NCBI GenBank assembly: GCA_026002695.1
Contig: BOCB01000039.1
Coordinates: 1-15,644, forward strand
Length of the DNA: 15,644 bases
Direction of reading: 5' to 3'
Source: Synergistales bacterium
Lineage (GTDB): Bacteria > Synergistota > Synergistia > Synergistales > Synergistaceae
Each line of letters starts with the position of its first letter. Positions within the stretch are counted from its first letter, which is position 1. The translations under genes and the position numbers were made by a program. Shown piece by piece: positions 1 through 7,130 of this stretch. Below the pieces are notes generated by a model. The model made no database searches. It was not told where the DNA came from and saw only the letters and a list, made by a program, of their open reading frames with translations.

Positions 1-909
1 TCTTACGTCCATTTTATGTTTTTTCCTGTAAATCACAGTCGCGTAGCTCGTCCCGCTCTCCACGCGGCGGCCCAATACCTCAGACGAGTCTGAGCGCTCG
101 AGCACCTCGCCGCGCACCGCGCCCCTGTCCCGAAACAGCAGAGTAACGAGCGCGGCTGCCCGTCTCGCGTCGACGTCCACGCGCGAGAGCTTCATTATGT
201 TCATATTCGTGAGGGCGCAAAGCGAGCGCTTGTCCTCCTCCGCCATCTCCTCGGGCGTCTTGTAGTGCGAGAAGTCCATGCTGAGTATTATCAGCTCGTC
301 CTCGCCGGCCATCTCCCTGATCGCGTTCCTGATCGACAGGAGCGCGATGTCCGGTATGTCGGGGCGCAGGACGATGGGAACGACAGCCGCATCTTTGAAA
401 TAACGAGCGATAAACGGAATGTGAACGGTGATCCCGTGCTCGCAGGCGAACATATCCGAACGCGCCTCCACGATGTTCAATGACTTCAGCCGATTCACGG
501 CGCCCGCGTCGGCTTTCGGCGTACCCGAACCGGCAACCTGCCAGTCCGTATCGCAGACGGCCGCCCAGTTTCGCGCGCGCCTGAAATGATCGGGCGCTAA
601 CAGATAAATTCGTTTCACGTTCTTTTTTTTGGACAGTTCATCGTAAAATCGCGTTATCATCTCCGCCGCTATGTCGTGGTGCGGCACGATGCCGCCTAAT
701 ATCGACGGGTCGTTTTGCGTTGCGGGCGGGAAGGCGTTGCCGGAACGGGCGACCGAGGCGGTACTGACACGGGCGGCAGGGGCGGTCGCCCCTGCCGGCG
801 CCGGGTATATAACGGACAGGATGAACAAGATCGCGCCTAAAATTGTAGGGGCGATCGCCCCCGATCGCCCGTTTGGTTCCCCGTTCGCCCGTTGGGGGAT
901 ATTAAACAC
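1..909 (-). CDS. AmmeMemoRadiSam system protein B (MEMO1 family), C-terminus cut by window edge
   Basis: MEMO1-family protein, usually found with AMMECR1 and a radical SAM protein in the AmmeMemoRadiSam system, whose chemistry is unsettled. Visible family motifs on the minus strand are GGIVPHHDIA (about 720-664), LLAPDHF (about 600-583), CEHGITVHIPFI (about 435-409) and SMDFSHY (about 282-262). The His residues in the first three fit the metal-binding positions of MEMO. The frame is open to base 1, so only the last few residues are likely missing. The frame is also open upstream. I chose GTG at 909 as the start because no ATG, GTG or TTG follows it before a hydrophobic stretch, TILGAILFILSVIYPAPAGA (about 846-787), that resembles a signal peptide or membrane anchor. 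That start overlaps the end of the nucleoside hydrolase by 8 bases and has a weak ribosome site. The segment between the GTG and the first motif overlaps palindromic repeats, so the N-terminus is uncertain. Family call is firm; start is not. Confidence 0.85.
   Translation of the reverse strand, partial: MFNIPQRANGEPNGRSGAIAPTILGAILFILSVIYPAPAGATAPAARVSTASVARSGNAFPPATQNDPSILGGIVPHHDIAAEMITRFYDELSKKKNVKRIYLLAPDHFRRARNWAAVCDTDWQVAGSGTPKADAGAVNRLKSLNIVEARSDMFACEHGITVHIPFIARYFKDAAVVPIVLRPDIPDIALLSIRNAIREMAGEDELIILSMDFSHYKTPEEMAEEDKRSLCALTNMNIMKLSRVDVDARRAAALVTLLFRDRGAVRGEVLERSDSSEVLGRRVESGTSYATVIYRKKHKMDVR
775..861. repeat. GC-rich palindromes inside the N-terminal coding part of the MEMO gene
   Basis: Bases 775-784 and 787-796 are perfect 10-base inverted arms around a 2-base centre (GGCAGGGGCG/CGCCCCTGCC). 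Bases 848-861 form a perfect 14-base palindrome (GGGGCGATCGCCCC). Both resemble the GGGCGGCA-type palindromes elsewhere in this window. They flank the hydrophobic N-terminal segment of the MEMO gene and stay in frame, so they appear to contribute protein sequence. Confidence 0.6.
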
Positions 910-1831
910 GCGCCGACCGTTCAATACATTCGAGCAGCCATCTCTTGAACGTCGGCAGGCTGCTCGCGACGGCGACGTTCACGTTCGGTTTGTTTCCGGT
1001 TCTTCCCCTCGTATCGACGAACGTGTGACCGAACGTATAACGCCCTTCGCACTCGGCGTCCACATAATACTCGCGGAATTCCACGCACCCGGGGCAGAGC
1101 GCGGACGCTGCGGCGAGAGCGTCGTGCATTATGGCGTCCTCCCCTCCGGCGTCGCGCCGCGCGAACATAAAGTCCAGTATGTCGGCGACAACCAGCGCCG
1201 CCTTCGTGCCGACGCCCCTTACGGCGCGCGCGTCGTCCTCGTTCAGGATAGTGTTCCTCGTAACGTCAAGGCCGGTCATAAAGCAGGGCGCGCCCGACGA
1301 AAAGGCGATCCGGGCCGCCTCGGGGTCGTTCCAGGTGTTGAACTCCGCAGTCCGCGTCATGTTGCCGCCGTCTATCGCGCCGCCCATGATATAAAGTCCG
1401 CGTATCATGGACGGCAGCTCGGGATAGAGCAAAAAGGCCATCGCGATATTCGTGAGCGGAGCGGTGGCTATTATTTCGAGCTCGCCTGAAGCCTTCACCG
1501 CCGCTTCGTATATTGCGGCGGGGGCGTTCAGCGAGTGGAAAGAACCGCCGCAATCGGGCAGCGTCACTGTGCCTAGCCCGCTCTCCCCGTGCGACACGTC
1601 GGGCTTAATATTGCCTCGATCCTTTAACGGAGCGGAGGCGCCGACCGCAACGGGCACGCTTGAGCCGAGGTGCCGGACGAGGTTCAGCGCATTGCGGGCC
1701 GTACGTTCGACGAATGTGTTGCCGAACACCGCGGTAACGGCGACGACCTCCGCGTCCTCCGTGAAGAGCGCTGCCGTTATGGCTATCGCGTCATCCGTCC
1801 CGACATCGCAATCCATTAATATTTTTCGCAT
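902..1831 (-). CDS. Inosine/uridine-preferring nucleoside hydrolase
   Basis: Hydrolyses the N-glycosidic bond of ribonucleosides to free base plus ribose, in purine/pyrimidine salvage or ribose scavenging. The N-terminal calcium-binding signature is clear: DCDVGTDDA near residues 7-15, matching the family DxDxGxDDA. Further family motifs are TAPLTNIA, the EFNTWNDPEAA stretch (family form EFN.W.DPEAA) and MHDALA with its metal-binding Asp. At 309 residues it matches the usual family length. An upstream in-frame ATG at 1861 would add ten residues (MADCRPCEYV) encoded by a palindromic repeat. I prefer ATG 1831, since family members begin close to the DxDxG motif. Neither start has a strong Shine-Dalgarno. 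It follows the mdh gene after 131 bases of repeat-rich DNA and overlaps the MEMO reading frame at its end. The substrate (inosine, uridine, other) cannot be told from the sequence. Confidence 0.9.
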   Translation of the reverse strand: MRKILMDCDVGTDDAIAITAALFTEDAEVVAVTAVFGNTFVERTARNALNLVRHLGSSVPVAVGASAPLKDRGNIKPDVSHGESGLGTVTLPDCGGSFHSLNAPAAIYEAAVKASGELEIIATAPLTNIAMAFLLYPELPSMIRGLYIMGGAIDGGNMTRTAEFNTWNDPEAARIAFSSGAPCFMTGLDVTRNTILNEDDARAVRGVGTKAALVVADILDFMFARRDAGGEDAIMHDALAAASALCPGCVEFREYYVDAECEGRYTFGHTFVDTRGRTGNKPNVNVAVASSLPTFKRWLLECIERSARV

Positions 1832-1842
1832 AACATATTCGC

Positions 1843-1959
1843 AGGGGCGGCAATCTGCCATCTGCCGCGCCGTTTTCCTAATGCCCCGACCATTGCCGTG
1901 ATTTTACGTGGACGTTTAACGTTTGCGCGTATGTGATCGGGCGGCAGATTGCCGCCCCT
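1843..1959. repeat. Inverted pair of GC-rich palindromic repeats between mdh and the nucleoside hydrolase
   Basis: A 17-base arm at 1843-1859 (AGGGGCGGCAATCTGCC) has its exact reverse complement at 1943-1959. The second copy is itself a hairpin: GGGCGGCA (1939-1946), three bases, TGCCGCCC (1950-1957). The hairpin begins five bases past the mdh stop on the minus strand and could stabilise the operon's 3' end, but no T-run follows. The first copy reaches the nucleoside hydrolase start region. Between the arms I see no gene and no convincing promoter. Confidence 0.75.
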
Positions 1960-1962
1960 ACG

Positions 1963-2907
1963 TTAAAATTTGATCTCTTTGCAGACCGCTTTAAGGGAGT
2001 CGGCGCTCTTGTTCAGCAACGCTTCCTCGTCGGAGGTCAGCTTCGCGCAGAGGCAGTCGCTCACGCCCTGGGCTCCCACCGAGAAGGGCAGGCTGAGGCA
2101 GACTTCGTTCAGCCCGTACTGTCCGGTCAGCAGGTTACTCACGGAGAGTATCGTGTTGCTGTCGGCGAGGATGTTCTTGCATATCTCGCAGACCGACATC
2201 GAAACGGCGTAATATGTCGCGCCTTTGTTCGCTATTATCTTCGCGCCGGCCTTGTGTACGCCTTCAAGCACATCGGCCTTCCAGTTCTCGCCTAATCCCG
2301 CGCAGTGCTGCCCGACGTACTCCTCGGCCTTCACGCCGAATATCGACGCCATCGACCACGGTATGAACGACGTGTCCCCGTGCTCCGCGAGTACGTAAGC
2401 GTGGATATTGACGTAACTCTTTCCCGTCTGCTCGGACAAAATCGCGCGCAGGCGCGACGTGTCGAGGAGCGTCCCCGACCCGATCACCCTGCCCGCCGGC
2501 AGGCCGGAGAGCTTCACCACGGCGTAGGTGAGTATGTCTACGGGATTGCTCACCACCAAGTGTATCGCGTCGGGCGCGTAATGAACCACGTCCTTCACGA
2601 CTTCCTTGAATATCCCGACGTTCGTGTTCACGAGGTCGAGGCGCGTCATTCCCGGCTTGCGCGCGATTCCGAGCGTGTATATGACTATGTCGGAGTCCGC
2701 CGCGTCCGAGTAGTCCCCGGAGTATATCTTTAACGGGGCTATGAAGCGCGCCCCCTGTATGATGTCCATAGCCTCTCCCTCGGACTTCTTCTTGTTGAGG
2801 TCGATGAGCACTATCTCCGACGCCACTTCCTGCACCGCGAGCGTATAAGCTATCGTCGCGCCGACGTTCCCCGCGCCTAGTATTGCTACTTTTCTTCCCT
2901 TTATCAT
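1963..2907 (-). CDS. mdh: Malate dehydrogenase, LDH-like (L-lactate/malate dehydrogenase family)
   Basis: NAD-dependent 2-hydroxyacid dehydrogenase of 314 residues. Visible features are the Rossmann motif GAGNVG (11-16), Asp36 for NAD ribose (NADH rather than NADPH), Arg89, Asn121, Asp149/Arg152 and catalytic His176 in EHGD. The overall sequence is LDH-like (SGTLLDTSR, GATYYAVS). However, the specificity loop reads ARKPGMTR, placing Arg83 where lactate dehydrogenases have Gln (residue 102 in Bacillus numbering). It is established that Gln-to-Arg there switches pyruvate to oxaloacetate specificity, so I call malate dehydrogenase. It is the last gene of the hdr-flx-frd operon, 14 bases after the flavoprotein, with a good ribosome site (AGAGGGG). 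In that setting it would interconvert oxaloacetate and malate, two steps from fumarate. A lactate dehydrogenase activity is the alternative. Confidence 0.85.
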   Translation of the reverse strand: MIKGRKVAILGAGNVGATIAYTLAVQEVASEIVLIDLNKKKSEGEAMDIIQGARFIAPLKIYSGDYSDAADSDIVIYTLGIARKPGMTRLDLVNTNVGIFKEVVKDVVHYAPDAIHLVVSNPVDILTYAVVKLSGLPAGRVIGSGTLLDTSRLRAILSEQTGKSYVNIHAYVLAEHGDTSFIPWSMASIFGVKAEEYVGQHCAGLGENWKADVLEGVHKAGAKIIANKGATYYAVSMSVCEICKNILADSNTILSVSNLLTGQYGLNEVCLSLPFSVGAQGVSDCLCAKLTSDEEALLNKSADSLKAVCKEIKF

Positions 2908-2921
2908 AAATTAACCCCTCT

Positions 2922-4550
2922 CTATCGTCCGACGCGCCTGTACTCAGGCAGCAGCTTTGGCGATACTTTGCCGCTCTTTATTCCGGCGGCCTCGGCTTCC
3001 TTCATGAAGCGCCCTACGTGGTCGAAGTTCAAACCCTTGGGCGTCGTTACGCTCTTGGCCGCTTCGGAGGCGTTCTTGCCCGCGTTGCGCCCGAAGACTA
3101 TTATGTCGAGGAGCGAGTTGCCCATCAGCCTGTTCTCGCCGTGGATGCCGCCGACCGCCTCGCCGGCGACGAAGAGGTTCTTCACGTTCGTGGTTTCCCC
3201 GGTAACGTGTATCTGCAAGCCGCCGTTCTGATAGTGGAGCGTCGGGTAGACGAGCATCGGAACCTCGCGAATGTCTATGTCGTACTTGCCGAGCATCCTC
3301 ATCATGCTCGGTATGCGCTTCTCTATGGCCCCCTTGCCGAGCAGATCCTCGATCATCGGGCTATCGAGCCATACGCCGTAAGCGCCGCAGCCCGCTTCGG
3401 GAGGAATGGGAACGCCCTTCGCGTGACCGGCAGCGGTGTCGCACTCTCGGATAACCCCGGCTGCCGATACGTCGCGCGTCTCGAGCGGGTTCAGGTAAGC
3501 CTCGCCGTCCACGTTAATCAGCTGCGCGCCGAGCGAGCGAACCTTCTCCGTGACGAGAGCCCCGTAAACCTGCGGAGGATACGCCACGCCCGTCGGGTGA
3601 TACTGGAGCGTGTACTGATATATCAGCTTCGCGCCCGCGCGGTAAGCCATAACGAGGCCGTCGGCCGTCGCGCCGTAGTGATTCGAGGTCGGGAAGCCCT
3701 GATAGTGCATACGCCCCGCGCCGCCCGTCGCGATGACGACGGTCTTCGCACGAGCTACGAAGCGCTCCTTCGTCTCCATGTTCTGGAGGACAGCGCCGCC
3801 CACGTTGCCCTTGTCGTCGAGTAAGAGTTCGATGGCCGCCGTGAAGTCCACGATGGGTATGCCCATGTTGTAGACCTCGTCGCGAAGGGTGCGCATTATC
3901 TCCATGCCGGAGTAGTCCGCCGCCGCGTGCATACGCTTGCGCGACGTGCCGCCCCCGTGCGTGGTGATCATAGTTCCCTCTTTGTCCTTGTCGAAGAGGA
4001 CGCCCAAGCCCTCAAGCCATTTTATGGCGACCGGCGCGTCCATTACGAGCTTGCGGAGCAGATCGGGCTGTGCCTTGAAGTGTCCTCCGCCATAAGCGTC
4101 GAGGTAGTGTATGACGGGCGAGTCGTTCGGCTTGTCGGCGGCCTGTATGCCGCCCTCGGCCATCATCGTGTTGGCGTCGCCCATGCGCAGCTTCGTTACA
4201 ATCATAACGTTCGCGCCGTTCTTGCTCGCCTCTATCGCCGTCGCCGCGCCTGAGCCGCCGCCGCCTATTACAAGCACGTCTACGTCATAGTCAATTTGCT
4301 CAAGGTCTATTTTCAAATCCTCGACCCTGCTGCGCGACTGGAGCAGCTCGGCGAGCTCGTGGTTGGCCTGCTCCCCTTTGTTGGGGCCTATCTTTATCGT
4401 GGTGAAGGCGTCCTTCCTGTAGTCAGGATGGTACGCGGCGAGGAGGGCATCCTTCTCATCGGCGCTTAGCCTTTTCAGGACCGCGTTGATACGCGAACCT
4501 CTCGTTGCCTCGACCTTCTTTATAGAATCGAACATTTCCGGCGTGTACAT
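2922..4550 (-). CDS. Fumarate reductase/succinate dehydrogenase-like flavoprotein subunit (soluble, unusual domain make-up)
   Basis: FAD flavoprotein of the FrdA/SdhA/NadB superfamily, 542 residues, predicted to reduce fumarate to succinate. FAD binding is shown by VIGGGGSGAATA (94-105). The active-site set is present: His318 in QYHPT, Arg338 in TEKVRS, His439 in HYQNGG and Arg474 in GENRLMGNSLLD. The covalent-FAD His of membrane fumarate reductases is replaced by Asn127 (ANTMMAEGG), so FAD should be non-covalent. Two oddities: about 90 residues precede the FAD domain, where classical FrdA starts almost directly with it, and only 68 residues follow Arg474, so most of the classical C-terminal helical domain is missing. 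It lies 12 bases after the FeS subunit gene, with a ribosome site AAGGGGG. No membrane-anchor gene is nearby. Alternatives are succinate oxidation, a thiol:fumarate reductase, or reduction of another enoate; context favours fumarate. Confidence 0.85.
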   Translation of the reverse strand: MYTPEMFDSIKKVEATRGSRINAVLKRLSADEKDALLAAYHPDYRKDAFTTIKIGPNKGEQANHELAELLQSRSRVEDLKIDLEQIDYDVDVLVIGGGGSGAATAIEASKNGANVMIVTKLRMGDANTMMAEGGIQAADKPNDSPVIHYLDAYGGGHFKAQPDLLRKLVMDAPVAIKWLEGLGVLFDKDKEGTMITTHGGGTSRKRMHAAADYSGMEIMRTLRDEVYNMGIPIVDFTAAIELLLDDKGNVGGAVLQNMETKERFVARAKTVVIATGGAGRMHYQGFPTSNHYGATADGLVMAYRAGAKLIYQYTLQYHPTGVAYPPQVYGALVTEKVRSLGAQLINVDGEAYLNPLETRDVSAAGVIRECDTAAGHAKGVPIPPEAGCGAYGVWLDSPMIEDLLGKGAIEKRIPSMMRMLGKYDIDIREVPMLVYPTLHYQNGGLQIHVTGETTNVKNLFVAGEAVGGIHGENRLMGNSLLDIIVFGRNAGKNASEAAKSVTTPKGLNFDHVGRFMKEAEAAGIKSGKVSPKLLPEYRRVGR

Positions 4551-4562
4551 CTCGACGCCCCC

Positions 4563-5237
4563 TTACTTCTCGATCTCTCTGTTGTTATAGAGGTCTTTCA
4601 GCTTTTCGACAGGCTGTGTCATGAAGGCGTCTATTTCCTTGTCGAAAACGCCTCCCAGTATCTCGTCAACCCTATCTTTGAGGTGAGGGCTCTGCGGCCT
4701 GAGGTACTTGCCGGTCAGCCTGCGGGCGAGCTCGCCCACCTGCGGGTGTGATATGCCTGCCGGACAGCGCGAGGAACAGATGCCGCACATCACGCAGTCG
4801 AACGACTCCTCGGCGCACTTCTCGTACTCCGCGCGCTGGGCGTAGGCGACGTACTGCATGACGCGGAGCTCCTGACTGCACACCTTCGTACAGGCGTTGC
4901 AGCCGACGCACTTGTATATCTCCGGGTAGAGCTGCATCATTACCCCCTCGGTCGGCTTCGTCTCCTCCATCTCGTAGAGTTCCTTGATGAGGGGGAAGAA
5001 CGGCAGCGTTGCGACGTACATCTTGTCCTCAACGGTCTTCTGGCACGCCAAGCAGGCTCTGAGCTCCCTGTCGCCCTCCACGCGGTATATGGTCGCGCAC
5101 GCCCCGCAGAAACCGTTGCGGCATCCGCATCCGCGCACAAGCTGATACCCGGCGTACTCCATCGCCGCCATGATGGTCAGTCCGGCGGGTACCTCGTATT
5201 TCTTGCCGAACAAAAAGACTCTCACAGTATCACTCAT
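4563..5237 (-). CDS. Fumarate reductase-like iron-sulfur subunit, [2Fe-2S] plus two [4Fe-4S]
   Basis: Electron-transfer subunit of 224 residues that should wire the Flx-Hdr complex to the flavoprotein. The N-terminal half is a plant-type ferredoxin domain with Cys39, Cys44, Cys47 and Cys62 or Cys65 (CRNGFCGAC, then ACLAC). The second half carries two complete CxxCxxCxxxC motifs: Cys110/113/116/120 and Cys148/151/154/158, the last followed by Pro. Classical FrdB/SdhB has one [4Fe-4S] and one [3Fe-4S] cluster for quinone chemistry. Two full [4Fe-4S] motifs instead suggest lower-potential, soluble electron transfer. Unlike methanogen thiol:fumarate reductase subunit B there is no CCG (HdrB-like) C-terminal domain; that function is encoded separately by hdrB. 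The gene begins 23 bases after flxA, with AGAGGA upstream. Family is firm; the partner is inferred from gene order. Confidence 0.85.
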   Translation of the reverse strand: MSDTVRVFLFGKKYEVPAGLTIMAAMEYAGYQLVRGCGCRNGFCGACATIYRVEGDRELRACLACQKTVEDKMYVATLPFFPLIKELYEMEETKPTEGVMMQLYPEIYKCVGCNACTKVCSQELRVMQYVAYAQRAEYEKCAEESFDCVMCGICSSRCPAGISHPQVGELARRLTGKYLRPQSPHLKDRVDEILGGVFDKEIDAFMTQPVEKLKDLYNNREIEK

Positions 5238-5260
5238 AGTAAAGCGTCCTCTCTTCCCGC

Positions 5261-6100
5261 CTAATATTCATCAGGCAATTCATCCATCTTGTCACAGCGG
5301 AACACAGGCCCATCCTTGCAGACGTACTTCGAGCCTATGTTGCATCTGCCGCACTTCCCTACACCGCACTTCATGCGCAGCTCAAAGGTAGTGTAAACCC
5401 GGCTCATCGAGAAGCCGAGCGTCTCGAGCGCCTTCAATACGAACTTTATCATTATCGGCGGACCGCAGACGAGCGCCGTCTTGGTCGTCGGGAAGCCGAG
5501 CTGCTTCACGTAGTCGGGCACGAAGGCCACGTTGCCGTCCCAGCCCTCCTGCGCACGGTCGATCGTGAGGTGTACGTTCACGCCGTCCTTGCCAGCCCAT
5601 TCGCTGCGAATCTCGTCTATGTCGACCAAGTCGTCCACCGAGCGCGCCCCGTACACTATGTCGACGGTGCCGTAATTCTTCCTGTAATGCCTGACATAGT
5701 TTATCACCGAGCGCAGCGGGGCGAGCCCTATTCCGCCCGCGATGAAGAGCAGGTCCTTTCCCTTCAGCTCCGTCTCTACGGGGAACGCGTTGCCGTAGGG
5801 ACCGCGTATCGTTATATCCTGCCCCGGGTCCATCTCATGCAGCCAGTCGGTCAGGTGTCCGCACTTCTTTATGCTGAACTCCATGTACTCGGTGTTCGTG
5901 GGCGACGACGTTATCGAGAACATCGCCTCGCCTACGCCGGGCACCGAGAGCATCGCGCACTGCCCCGGCATGTGCGGGAAACAGACCCCGCCGCCGTCAG
6001 ACTTTACGACCCTGAACGTCTTTACGTCGGGGGTGTCCCGCCTGATGTCCGTAACCTCCCCGACGATCGGTATAAGCATCTCCCTCGCGCTGTCAGCCAT
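5261..6100 (-). CDS. flxA: FlxA-like NAD(P)H:acceptor oxidoreductase subunit (FAD, NAD, [2Fe-2S])
   Basis: NAD(P)H entry module of the Flx-Hdr complex, 279 residues, similar to hydrogenase/sulfhydrogenase gamma subunits, AsrB and PyrK. An FAD-binding beta-barrel covers about residues 8-105, with FSITSSP at 61-67. The NAD domain shows AGGIGLAPLRS (121-131) and CGPP (212-215). A C-terminal [2Fe-2S] site is formed by Cys245, Cys250, Cys253 and Cys261 (C-x4-C-x2-C-x7-C). In Desulfovibrio FlxA, the equivalent protein oxidises NADH and passes electrons through FlxB/FlxC/FlxD to HdrA. The start codon overlaps the end of flxB by 8 bases, which indicates translational coupling. Preference for NADH over NADPH cannot be read with confidence. 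The role in this complex is inferred from homology and gene order. Confidence 0.88.
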   Translation of the reverse strand: MADSAREMLIPIVGEVTDIRRDTPDVKTFRVVKSDGGGVCFPHMPGQCAMLSVPGVGEAMFSITSSPTNTEYMEFSIKKCGHLTDWLHEMDPGQDITIRGPYGNAFPVETELKGKDLLFIAGGIGLAPLRSVINYVRHYRKNYGTVDIVYGARSVDDLVDIDEIRSEWAGKDGVNVHLTIDRAQEGWDGNVAFVPDYVKQLGFPTTKTALVCGPPIMIKFVLKALETLGFSMSRVYTTFELRMKCGVGKCGRCNIGSKYVCKDGPVFRCDKMDELPDEY

Positions 6101-7130
6101 TTGTCCTCACCTCCAGCGCCCTTATTACCTTCGCTATATTCATAGATATGGGGCACTTCGCGACGCACCTTCCGCACCCGACGCACGAGAACATACCGTC
6201 GTTGTTGGCCGGGAAGTATACGAGCTTGTGCATGAAGCGCTGCCTGAAGCGTTCGAGCTGGCTTGTGCGCGGGTTGCCGTGCGCCATGAGCGTGAAGTCC
6301 GAGTACATGCACGAGTCCCAGCACCTGAACCTCTTTACCCCATGCCCCGTGTCGAAGTCCTGGATGTCGTAACACTGGCACGTCGGGCATACGTAAGTGC
6401 AAGTCCCGCACCCGATGCAGCCCTGATAGAGCTTCCCCCATATCGGCGAGTTGAACTTCTCTAAAAGCTCGTCCGAGCCCCAGTTGTCTATTTTCAGGCC
6501 GGCGAGCGGCAGCTGCCTCATAATCTCCCGCGTCGTCTTTTTCTGAGCCTCGGCGGCGGCTTCGTCCTCAGCAGAGGCGGGGCTGAATACGTCCTTGACG
6601 GTCTCGGTCAGCTTCTCGCCCGCCGGCGTCTTGGCTTCCCAGCAGAGCGTATCCCCAACTATACTCGCTACAACGTCGCCCTGCGGCTCGGCGGAATCTA
6701 TGCCGAATACGCCGCAGAAACACGTCTCGGCAGGTTCGGAACAGGCCAGGGATATTACGACGCCGTTTTCCCTGCGCCCCTTGTAGAACGTGTCGACGGG
6801 GTCGCTCAGGAACACCCTGTCCATCACGTCAAGGCTCCTCGCGTCGCAGGCGCGGACGCCGAACACGGCGAAGGGCTCGTCGGAAGCGCGATCCTCTATT
6901 ATCGATATTTTCTTGCCCGCTCTCTTGAACGCCACTATGTCCTCGGTCTGCGGGAGGAAAAAGTCCTTGACCGAGCGCGCGGTGTTGAGCACGTCGAGAC
7001 GAACGTCGGCCTCGGGGGTGTAGCGGCTGAACGTCGTCTGACCGCCCCCCTCTACCGGCAGGTAGAGCGCGCGCGCCGCAGAGAGTTCGGCGAAGAGCTC
7101 GCCTGTCTTGCTGATTGAGAGTTTGAGCAT
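6093..7130 (-). CDS. flxB: FlxB-like 4Fe-4S dicluster subunit
   Basis: Iron-sulfur subunit of 345 residues, related to anaerobic sulfite reductase A and hydrogenase beta-type subunits. Two ferredoxin motifs lie at the C-terminus: Cys238/241/244/248 (CIGCGTCTYVCP) and Cys316/319/322/326 (CVGCGRCVAKCP). Upstream Cys residues (CDAR near 95, CSEPAETCFC at 130-139) are typical of this family. It relays electrons between the FlxA flavin module and the rest of the complex. The start is the ATG at 7130, which overlaps the flxC stop codon in TAATG. A longer open frame reaching 7316 is only read-through of flxC in another frame. The names flxB and flxC are assigned by position relative to flxA and flxD, as in Desulfovibrio, because the two subunits are related to each other. 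Confidence 0.82.
   Translation of the reverse strand: MLKLSISKTGELFAELSAARALYLPVEGGGQTTFSRYTPEADVRLDVLNTARSVKDFFLPQTEDIVAFKRAGKKISIIEDRASDEPFAVFGVRACDARSLDVMDRVFLSDPVDTFYKGRRENGVVISLACSEPAETCFCGVFGIDSAEPQGDVVASIVGDTLCWEAKTPAGEKLTETVKDVFSPASAEDEAAAEAQKKTTREIMRQLPLAGLKIDNWGSDELLEKFNSPIWGKLYQGCIGCGTCTYVCPTCQCYDIQDFDTGHGVKRFRCWDSCMYSDFTLMAHGNPRTSQLERFRQRFMHKLVYFPANNDGMFSCVGCGRCVAKCPISMNIAKVIRALEVRTNG

Noticed and set aside
851..858. GCGATCGC octamer resembling cyanobacterial HIP1
   Set aside because: A single copy inside a larger GC palindrome; nothing else is cyanobacterial.
1963..2907. Calling the gene L-lactate dehydrogenase
   Set aside because: Arg at the specificity position and the fumarate-reductase neighbourhood favour malate dehydrogenase.
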